From: Hahella ganghwensis DSM 17046
Lineage (GTDB): Bacteria; Pseudomonadota; Gammaproteobacteria; Pseudomonadales; Oleiphilaceae
Assembly: GCF_000376785.1 (NCBI RefSeq)
Contig: NZ_AQXX01000095.1
Span: forward strand, 1-48,413
DNA length: 48,413 nucleotides
Direction of reading: 5' to 3'
A model generated the notes under the pieces. That model did no database searches, had not been told where the DNA came from, and saw only the letters and a list, made by a program, of their open reading frames with translations. The translations under genes were made by a program, and so were the position numbers. This document shows, piece after piece, positions 25,776-36,300 of the stretch. Each line of letters begins with the position of its first letter. Within the stretch, counting starts at the first letter, position 1.

Positions 25776-27310
25776 GCTTTCGCTCCTTTAACTTTTCCGC
25801 TGCCGCCTTTCAGTTTTCTGGTAAGTTCGATCAGAGGATCCTCACCGCTCTGGTGAATGGCGGAAACTTCATCGCTCTTCATGATGCCGGGAAGATGATC
25901 TCCCAAAGTCGTCTGGCTACGCGGAGTGACTTTCGGCCACTTCACTTTGGAAAGCTTGGTCGCCATCAGGCTCTGGGTGGCACTGACCATGTTGACGGCG
26001 GCTCCGTTAGCTTCCGGTGCCATCATCGCTGAAGCTTTCAACTGAATTTCTTCATTTTTGGCGTCGTTGTTAATCTCGGCGATATAGTCCATACGCCATT
26101 GGAATAATTGCTGGGCAAAGGTGGCATCCGACAGCGCCAGGAGCCTGCCGATCTGCCAGGCCGCACTGTAGGCATGATTGAAAATTCCCGTCCCTGGATC
26201 GTATTGCATCGCGTGATCACTGAAGATATAGGGACCATAGCTGAAGTCTCTCTTGGTCGGCGCCGGAACCAAGGGGCCACGATACCAGGAAGTGGCATTT
26301 TCCCCGATGCGCATATCGGTCTGCAGAGCCACATAGCCGATGTCCAACGCCTCATCCACAGTTTCATTCGGAGTAACAGGGAGATTGGTTTGCTGCTTCG
26401 GCATTTGAAACAGCTTGACGCCACCACGGCCCTTGTCGCAAAGATCTTCCATCAGCTGTATGAAACTGCCCCTGGCCGCGGCGGCACTGAATTCCCAGGA
26501 ACCCAGTAATACCAGTCGAATCTGATTGTAGTCACCGGTAATGGTACTTCCGTGCAAATGGTCCTGGTGACCTTCGTAGGACACCAGATAGATCGTGTTT
26601 TTGGTAATCCCTTCATCCGTGGCCATTGGTAGACGGTTGCCGACCAAGAGAGAAAAACATCCGTCTGCGTCCATGCCGAGCATGACTTTTCCGTCCGTAT
26701 TCACCTGTCTGCCATGGGCAAGATAAGGCAACTCATCCAGTGACGGAGCAATGGCCTGGAAAAACGCCAGATTTACATCTACGACCGTTACCTTGGTGCT
26801 GTCAGGTTCGTAGATGGTATCTCCCAGCGTTGGGGGCAGAACTTTTGCGTTGGATGGATGAATCAATTCGGAGACGGTAATAGTCTGAGGAGGCGAAACG
26901 TTCGGATTAACGTTAGTCATCGACGGCATGTCATCCGGGTATAGTGTCAGCAGGCCCATCCATGGAATTTGATTAATGTCCTGAGATAGTGGGTTGATTT
27001 CACGGGACCAGGGCAAGGCAAAATTGTTAAATACGATATGTGGTAAATCGTTATCGAAATTACCCAATTGATTGGCTGGAGGAAACACCGAGCTGATCTG
27101 TGATGGGTCCAGGGTAAAACGTGGTCCGTCCACCCTTAACTGCTGACATGCCACATAGGTTGGATCGTCTTTCTGCCCGGGCAGATTTTGAATGGTTTGA
27201 GTGGCCTGCAGGGTATAAGACCCGGCGGTAAGCGGCGGTTGAATCGAATCGTAGAATTTGATTTCACCGGCGCCGATCGCACCACTTCCGACAGTGACTT
27301 TTGTGCTCAT
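25772..27310 (-). CDS. Uncharacterised 512-aa protein, coupled to the 310-aa gene
   Basis: No family recognised. It opens with a strand-rich domain (GEIKFYDSIQPPLTAGSYTL). The central region shows LGMDADGCFSLLVGNRLP, TIYLVSYEGHQDHLHG and IRLVLLGSWEF, consistent with a mixed alpha/beta core. Then come ENATSWYRGPLVPAP and YDPGTGIFNHAYSAAWQIGR followed by a helical LALSDATFAQQLFQWRMDY, which look like conserved family signatures. The C-terminus is basic (LKGGSGKVKGAKA). The ATG at 27310 has AAAGGGAT upstream, which overlaps the stop region of the DUF6603 gene four bases away. It is tightly coupled to both neighbours. The role is unknown; it is a likely subunit of the same assembly. Confidence 0.75.
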   Translation of the reverse strand: MSTKVTVGSGAIGAGEIKFYDSIQPPLTAGSYTLQATQTIQNLPGQKDDPTYVACQQLRVDGPRFTLDPSQISSVFPPANQLGNFDNDLPHIVFNNFALPWSREINPLSQDINQIPWMGLLTLYPDDMPSMTNVNPNVSPPQTITVSELIHPSNAKVLPPTLGDTIYEPDSTKVTVVDVNLAFFQAIAPSLDELPYLAHGRQVNTDGKVMLGMDADGCFSLLVGNRLPMATDEGITKNTIYLVSYEGHQDHLHGSTITGDYNQIRLVLLGSWEFSAAAARGSFIQLMEDLCDKGRGGVKLFQMPKQQTNLPVTPNETVDEALDIGYVALQTDMRIGENATSWYRGPLVPAPTKRDFSYGPYIFSDHAMQYDPGTGIFNHAYSAAWQIGRLLALSDATFAQQLFQWRMDYIAEINNDAKNEEIQLKASAMMAPEANGAAVNMVSATQSLMATKLSKVKWPKVTPRSQTTLGDHLPGIMKSDEVSAIHQSGEDPLIELTRKLKGGSGKVKGAKA

Positions 27311-27314
27311 TGGC

Positions 27315-30300
27315 TTATCCCTTTGTCTGAACTTTAACCTGTACTGACGCCTGCTCCGGTTGATCCAGATCCAATGCCTGGTAGTCCAGGCTCAGGCGCT
27401 TCCATAGTGTGGTTTTAGCCATCGCACCGACATTGCTCAGGCCGTAGATTCCAAGCACGGAAGTGCTGTCGTCCTCCATTGTTAACAGGCTTCCGATGTA
27501 ATCGGTATCAGTTCCGTCAGGTACCTGATACAACAGCAAGGTACTGTCATTGTATTGCTCCCTGTTCGAAACAATGGCCTGATCTTGTTTGGTCGGTATC
27601 CGGCCTCTTGCGAGGGTCATCGAGATGGCGTCTTCGGAAACATCCTTACCGGACAGTAACACCCCAATCATACTTGAGCCTGCTGGGAACAGCGTTTGAA
27701 TCCAGCCGTCGTACTGCCGCTGATTAGCTCCAGTGATGCGGTTGCGCTGAAGCAGTTTGTCTGCTGCCAGCACGCCTATTTCGGCACCTCCGATCGCATC
27801 GATACGCTGACTGTTCTGTACCCGAATCAGGCACGCATCTGCTGCGGTCCAACATGAACTCACTTTGGACAATACCGTGTCACGCTGCCAGCCGATGGTA
27901 TTACCGGCCTCACCACCGAAGACCTGGACAGCAACGCTGGCGGTTCCTTCAGGCAAGGTGTAGGTGCCGTAGTCCGCTGCCAGTGTTGTCAAAAACAGCA
28001 ATGCCCCGCTACGGTTGAATGTCGCCACAACCACCGGTAGCTTGCCGGACACATCAATCGTGGTACCAACTTGGGTGTCAACCTTCCAGACAGCGATGCC
28101 TCCGTTATACAGGGTGCGAAATTCCGGTTCCGGAATGCTACTGAGGCTCGTGGCTGCCGCTGAACGTTTCACGACGCCACTGGTGACAGTCCAGCGCCCT
28201 TTTGCCTGACCACGGTAGGTAGGTAATGGGGTCAATGTTTGGGCCGCCGGTGCTGTTGAGCGATAGCGTCTGAATAATCCGAGTAACTCGGGAGCTTTAA
28301 CCTGCGTCTGTTTTGGTGCTGCCGCCACTTTTGATGCTGCCGTCAATACCGGAGCAGATCCGGGTTCGACGACACCTCCATTCTGATACACACCAATTCG
28401 AGCGATCACCGGAGGTGCCTGGAGCACCAGATCCGCCGATGAGGCTGTCACTGATAGATCAGGATTGGCGGGCGCCAGAATGTTATAGGCTTCCAGCGTG
28501 GCATAGATGGCGTTGCGCACCGGAATCACATCGCTGGACATGATGGAGGTCATCAGCTGTGTATAGGCATTCAACTGAGAGTATGTCTGCGCAGCTGGAT
28601 AGTCCGGTACGGAGGAGAACGGCAGGTCTTTAGTGTCTCCCAAGGTATACTTCAGGTTCTCTATCGGAAACGCAGGGACATCTCCGGTATAGAGATAGGC
28701 ATCCGCCGCCAGTGACAAACCGAAGAATGCGCCGGGAATCAGCAGATCATCAGCCGCAGGAGCCTGTTGCCGGTTTAAGGGGTCCTGGGACCACAAAGCA
28801 CTGGGAGCACCATTCTTGCCTAGCGTCAGGGTTAGTCCGCGGGCGACCAGATCCACACGACCTCCACCTTGGTCTATCACCTCAACATTCATTGGAGAGT
28901 CGAGGTGATCGTTATACCCCATTGGACGCACACCAAGGGGAGCGCTGCTGTCCTGCTGATGAACCACTTTTTTATCGCCGCCCTCATCTGCCGTCACGGT
29001 GACTGCCCGGCAGGGAATTGCTGAAGCGCTGGAGACAGCGAAAGGAACCGGTTGTACCAGCCATATATCACTTCCCGTATTCTGGTTTAGCAAGCCAGAC
29101 AGAGCATTCCATTTCACCACTTGTTGGACACTGGCGTCTGATTCGGCCAACAATTGCGCCTGGCTGCTTCCCCCGCTTCCGGATTGCACTGGTGCTGGCA
29201 GGAAACTCTGTTCAAAGGCGGACCAATCCAGATTATTGTCTTCAGTCGCATTAGAGCCCGAGCCAACTGGGATGGAGAAGGAAATGACGTACCAGTCCAC
29301 TTCCACTTTGCCGTGGGTCGGTGGGCCTTCCAACTGAAGCTGAGCACCCAGTTCGGCTTTGATGGTGATGGAAACACCCGCTATGGTGGTGCCGAAAGAG
29401 GCGCCAACGGTGACCCCGATACCAACATTAAAGTAGAACGGCTGCCACTCGATCAGGAAGTTGGCGTATGCGTTCAGCCAGGCCTTGAGCGGCCCGAGTT
29501 CGAAGGTTACGTCCAGATAACCACCGGCCATTACCGCTGTCGGACACAGCGCAAAATAAGCGCCTCCGTCTATGCTGATCTTGCCGACGCTGATGTCCAT
29601 TTTCCAGACCATACCCAAACGGGGAACCGTCGGATAATAGGACGGTTTCTGGAAGGCCGGGTGATATCCGCCCAGGGTAATGACGAACTGTCCCGCCGGA
29701 ATGGTTCCACCGTCTGCTGCAGGTATTGTTTTGTACCAGAGATAAAAGGCGAAACCTCCGGTCACTTTGCAATCTGTAGACAGCACAAAGGAGTTAGGGG
29801 TCAGCTGGGCCTCTGCTGATACCACACCATCTGACGGCCTGAACGACACCTTCAATGCCAACTCAAAATAGGCCAACGCCATGTTCTGTTTGACCTCAGG
29901 CGGCAGTGACGCATAACTGAGCCCGAGCAGGTTGATCTCGAACTCTCGCCCAAAACTGATAAACAGCAGCGCCGTCGAGTTCAACAACTTGTATGTGGTG
30001 AACTTCAGGCCCGCTGCCAGCCAGTACTGCCCTATTTCCGGTTCTACACTATTGCCCAGTTTCACCAGAGCTGACTTTGGATCCTCTCCGCTGCTAAAAG
30101 AACCTTTCACCACACCTTCCACTAACGGGAAAGTCTGGACTTCATCAATCGAGGGAATCTTTAACGACCTGTTGTAACTAAACCCGGCGGCGACCCCTGT
30201 GACAAAGAACTCAGGTATTCCACCAAGAGGAATATCCAACGCACCGAAGACAAACAATGAAGGCACATCGCCGTCGTGCGGCGTTGGGATTTCTGCATAG

Positions 30301-33300
30301 GACCCCAGGGCTCCCAGAGTAAAATCTCCGGCACTGACGATAGCCACGCCGGTGTACTCAATGGGATTATCTGACTTTAACAGGCCTGCGTTGACCGACA
30401 CGCTGCCGCCCTGGTAGGTAATATTCAGTCCTTGCAGATCGATAGAATATTTATCGAACTCGGTCGGAGTTTTCGTCGGCACGCCAACCGTCAGGCCAAT
30501 CAAGCTGGCCGTCAACCCTGCCAACTCGACACTGCCTGAAAACAGAAAGTCCAAATACTTGGTGGCCTGTTCCCAACCCAACCCCAGGTTTTCTACATAC
30601 AATGGCCCGAACGAGCGCTGGATGGGAAGAATAACCTCCTCGCCGTTTCCGGTATTACTCTTCAGGTTAACGTAGATATTGGAGACATATCCGGCTGATG
30701 CAGAAAATGTCGGGTTGGTGGGCGGGTTCTGCTCAGTACTATTCCCACCTGAGCCGAGCAGGTTACTGGCGATGGCATTACCACCAGCCCCCGATGCCAG
30801 GCTATTCGGTGATAGCGAGATGGCAATATCCTTCAGAGTGATACCTGCACCGAAGTCCAGCGTTGGTGACCCCTTGTCAAAACTCAGGCTGAACAAAGCC
30901 CGAGGTTGAACTTCATCCATGGTAAAGCGGCTTAGATTCACCAGAGGTTTGCCGTTAGTTCCGATATAGTCGAAACCAACGTTATAGAGCGCCATGTTCA
31001 ACGACGTGAAATCAACTTCAATATTGCCACCGCTGTCAGTGACCGGCACATAGAAGCCGATACCCGGATCTCCGGACGGCCCTCCGCTGCCGCTTATCCA
31101 AGCGGTATCCGAAGCCCCCAGTTGAATCACCAGGCTCGGTATTGATGCAAGGGTGAGATCCGGCGCGGCCACTTGGATACCATAGTGATCCTGGGTTCCG
31201 GTCTGAGGCCCGATAGTGATCTTGCCTTGCTTGTTTGCCCCGAAGGTCAGCAATGTCAGAGAATTCTCCATCAGCGTCTTGATGAAGTTTCCAAAGAAAC
31301 TCTTGGGGGTGATCGCTGTCAGGGCATCAAAGCTATTGAGCAGATAGACTTTGGGATTGGTATCCGGCGCTACGATGATCAGAGACGTTGCCTCAAAAAT
31401 CAGCACTGGCGTGGGTGCTTTATCATCATTGATGATCGGTGTTTCAAGCCACTGATGAACCGAGCTCTGATTCAATACCAGCAGAGAGATATACCGGGGT
31501 AGCACGTCCTTGATCACATCCAGTAGCCAGGCTTCCAGCCGTTTGGAAAGACTCCCTTCACCGGGGAACAATACCGGCAGCAACTCCCTGCTTAGGGACG
31601 ATGCCTGTGACGGATTCGACGGGTCTGCCAGAGGGTCAAATGCCAGAACGAATCCACTGCCTTGAATATAATTCAGACTCAAGGCCGGGCCGTTCAGACT
31701 CTCTACCGGAATTAATGTACGTACACCGAAGCTGACCTGGATATCACCGCTGTCGATTTTCACGCCGACACCGGTCTCAGCAACATCCACCTGTACAATT
31801 TTCAATTCCGGTACATTGAGGTCGCTCCACAATCCCAGATAACCATCAGTGTTCAAGCCAGCTTTTATCTGAATGGGAATGTCCTCGCCGGGGTTGAACA
31901 CAACACGGCCGCCTTCGGTTGTGATCTGAGTCGGCAGCACATCGGATAACAGCGTCTTGACCGCGTCGGCAGTTTGAGGAGCAGTCGTCGTGGAAAAGCG
32001 TTCCTTGAGCCAGTCAAATGCCTGCAACAACAACATTTGCAGTAATTGGTCTGCACTGTATTTACTGAAATTTTCCGGGGTTAATGTGGCCAGGATTTCG
32101 TTAACAAGAGACTCCAGATCCACACTGGTTGCAAAGGTCCGCATCCTTGATACAAAGGCCTGGGCACCTGAATTTTCCAGAGCATCCAGAAGTTTCGGGG
32201 TAATTTGCTGAATGACCGTTGCAGCGGCAAGGCTGGCAGCTTCTCCCGCGACAGTTCCCCATCCCAGGAATGGGAACAGCTGTACTCCTAAACCAGTCGG
32301 CGCGGAAGCTGTTCCCTGGGACAATTTCAGCAAGAAACCCCGATCGTATCCTACCGTGGTAAAGAACGGTGCCGGCAACTCGGGCGCTGAAATTTCCATC
32401 TGTCCTGAAAACGCAGGCTGATACGTGGGTCCGATACCGATACTCAATTTCAACATGTCGACTTTGCCAAGTTTATTGGCAATGGAGATATCCTTAGTGG
32501 TAAAGCCCAGACTGGCCATACCATCTGCCCCGGTCAGGTTGATACCGAAGTTATATGGCAAGCCTGTGATATCCAGACCCTGCCCCGGCGTTGGAGTCAA
32601 TGTGATTCCGGAAGACGATGCAACCTGTGGCAGATTCCCCAGTAATTCTACGAATTTGGACACGTCAAATCGCCCGTTAGTACCCAATACCGCCTCTGAA
32701 AGCAGCCAGCCAAGGGGATCCCGGAGAATCCCCAGAATAGCAGCCATCTGATATCCGTTTTGTCCTTCAGCGGTCACTGCCAAACCGAATCCGACAAAGA
32801 GTTTCTGTATCAGCGGATAAGGCTTCAGAAGCCTGTCTTCAATGCCTGCATTTAGGAGAATATTAAGACTGTAGACCGGGGCCAGGTCCGCCATCTGATT
32901 CAGGAATGAGTCACTGTTGAACGGCAATAACGTCAGCGGTTGTGCGGCGGGCTTCGAGCCGTTACCCCAGACAATTTCACTGCCCACCGATACTTCAACT
33001 GCGCCTGTCGCAAGATCAAGCGTCAGACTGTCTACCAGCGACAGTTGCAAGGTCGGGTTATAGGCGGATATGTCACCGGTGAGCTTACGGTTGGCCAAAT
33101 CCAGCTGGATCCCCCCGCTCACCTGAAGGAAACTCCCCAGCTCGAACGCATCGGCGGGTAGAACCTGCACAGAAATAACGCTGTTGGTATTGGATGAAAA
33201 CGAGACTCTGCCGTATTTGGTTTCAGGTATATTTCGTGTCAGTTCCCCGGTCAGGGTTGCCAGTGTTTGTGCATTGGAGAAAAGACTTTCAAAACGGGTT

Positions 33301-36300
33301 TGCAGTCCATTAACCGGGTCAGACAGTATCTGCAGAACAGCCAGAGGCTGCAGTGGATATCCCTGATCGGCGGGGCCACATATTTCCAGCGCCGTCATGA
33401 GTTCCAGTAAGGACGATGGGAAGCTGGGTATGGTGATATGGAATACCTGCTGAAGGAAATTGAAAAACTCTGTGCGGGATTCCTGATTTTCCAGCAAGGA
33501 TACCAACTGGTTGCGAATATAGCTGTCCGGATCGGAAAGCAGCCCCTGCCAACCGGCGCTGTTGATGCCATAGGGATCGCTGTCCGCTTTTCGGGTTAAG
33601 GTCAGGCCTAGAATCGAGAGTAGATCGTAAGCCGTCGTAAAGCCGGCGACATCTTTCACCTGCACTACTGCAGTCTGGACCGCTGCATTCAATAATGTCT
33701 GGAAACTGGATTGCAGCGCCGAGGTAAAGCTATCGCTTTGGTACGTTTCCAGAGAGATGTCCTGCTTTGCCTGTCCGGGCAGTGTCGCGCCAGATAGTGT
33801 GACCACGGGTTCGAAGGTAATTTCTCCAGCAGTACTTACTGACAAATTACATCCCAGAATCACTTTTTCTACACTGCCGAGATTATCCGGAAGGTCAACT
33901 AATGGGTTTCCATCAGGGTTGGACAGAGTCCCCAGGAAATTAAAGGCCGGCAGATTATTCAGGTTATCCAGGGCCCCCTTGGCGAGCGAGTATTCAATCA
34001 GACTTAGCCGACTTTGCAGATCAAACTGAAATTTGACGTCGGTACCACTGACAGTAGTCTGATATTGAAAGTTATCCTCTCGTCCTACCCCAAGTCCCAG
34101 CACCTGATCCTTTTTCGTGAACCAGCTGTATATGTCAAAGCCGAAGGGGATCGGCATGGGATAAGGGTCGTTATAGGTTCCGGTTCCTCCAATGTTGGGA
34201 GCTTTCGTTAGAGAAGTATCAATGGTCCAGGCAAGCAGGGACAACATGCTCTGCGCTTTGGCCTGGGTGGCATAGTCGCTGGCCACCTGTTTGCGGAGAT
34301 CCGGAAACGGATTACTGAAGCTGGTGATTGTCAGTTGATCAAAGCCGCTCCAGGCCAATCCCTGAGGGAAAATCGGTGAATTGGTGATATCCGGCACCAA
34401 CCCCATAGCACCTGTAAAAAACAGACCCGGCCGTGTTTCTGTCCGCATGAGAAAAGTTCCCAAGGCGGCTACCAGGAATGGCGCAAAGGTCGCTTGACCG
34501 GTGGTGACCAGATCCTGGAGGGAACTTTGATCATCAAAATTCAAGCTCTGCCCGAGAGTAATTCTATCTCCGTTGACTACCAACGCGGGCTCATCGACAA
34601 ACATCGACCAGGACCAACCACTGAAGCGACTCCAAGCCGCGGACAGCTGTGAAGGTCCGATGCTGACTGACAGCCCCCCAACCTCAGGCGTTTGTATGGG
34701 ATTGGGCAGACTCAGAGCAGCAGAGGCAACCGGTAGCCAGGTAGCAGACAGGTTGCCGGATGAAGGAAAGTCGATGCTCGCAACCGCCAAATTCAGGGAA
34801 GGCTTCACCGTGACATCGCTGACGACGATTTCAGGTATCATCGACAGCCCAAGATTCAGTCTGCTTCCACCACCGTCAATGGGTTCCTGGAAAAACTGGA
34901 CGTAGGCAGGCAGTGCCGCATTACTGATCGAAATTCCTGCCAGCCAGGGGGATTGCGGAGTCCCGTCACCTGTAACAGTGATACTGGTGGAGCCGGTATC
35001 TTTCTCTAACAACAGAGCAAAGCTCTCCACCATATAGTAGAAAGCTGATTGATCCGCGACCTTGCCGGAGTATTCCAGAATACTCAGATAATAATCCGCC
35101 AATGCCTTGATAGGGTTGAGAATGGAATTCTCCATCCCATTGGCGGAGAACGGTGGAACCAATTCCGCCGGCCAGTTGTCCCCTGCGCTTCCCGGTGCTA
35201 TCAGGCCCAATACTGCGGCAATATTATTTGAAAGCGCATTCGGGTTGTCAGTACTGACACCCAGTAGCGTCTTCAGTCCATCACTTAATAGCGCTGCCCC
35301 GGCATCCGCAAGCTGCGTCGGCGACAGTAGGTCCAATGCCTGGAAACTGCTTGAAGGTATATCCACATTGTTTAGGTAGAAATGTGGAACCGGCTTGCCG
35401 CTAAGATCCAGAGTCAGGCCCCCTTCAAGCGATCCGACACTGTAGTTGTCACCAGACTCCTTAAAAGTTGCCAACGGGTCTCCGTTGGTTTTATTCTGCA
35501 AAGCAAACTTGAACAGGAAGTTCAGTTCCGGTGACGCGGATACTCCCTGTTGACTGAGGGCGAATGCCCCGAGTTCGAGATTGGCGCTCGGAATAAAGAC
35601 AGCATCCGACGTGCCTAGAGCAATGGATTTGCCGGCAAAGGCCAACCCGGGATAGAAAAACCGGCCATGGTTCTTTTCAACCACCGAGGCGGTAGTTACC
35701 TGCAAAGTGCCAATAGATTCAAAGGAGAGAATAGCTACGGCAAAAGGCGTATTGCGATCTCCGGTTCCCGTTACAGACACAGATTTATCGCCAATAAAGC
35801 CTCCCAGGCAAGACAGCCAGGTGCTCAGGAGTTGGGGGTCTGACCCGATAGTGGTAAACCAGCTCTGGAATGGCTCCGCTGGATTGCTGGAATTGGCGAA
35901 CAGGTCGTACCAGGCCAGTATCGGCAGGCTGACGCTAGAACCCGGCACCATGGAGGAAAGGCCAAATAAAGGTGCGAAGAACCGTATCCTGTCTTCCTGT
36001 TCCGGGAAGGTTTTGGTCAATGCGCCAACAAATAACGCGCTGGCGGTATTGGTTAGCTGTACTCCAGATATAGCTCCGAGGTCAGCAATGGAGCGATTGG
36101 AAGGCTGGGCATCACCGGGCAATTGCAATGCCAGTACTTCAAGTGACACGCCGAACGGGTTACTGGCCGCAAAATCTATGGATACGCTGGCTTTTACCCC
36201 GTTGAACTGGACACCGTTAATATCCACTAGTGGAGTAGTGGCATCACCGTCTACCGCCGCCCCCATCAAAATGGGATAGCCGACTGAGTCGAACGTCAGG

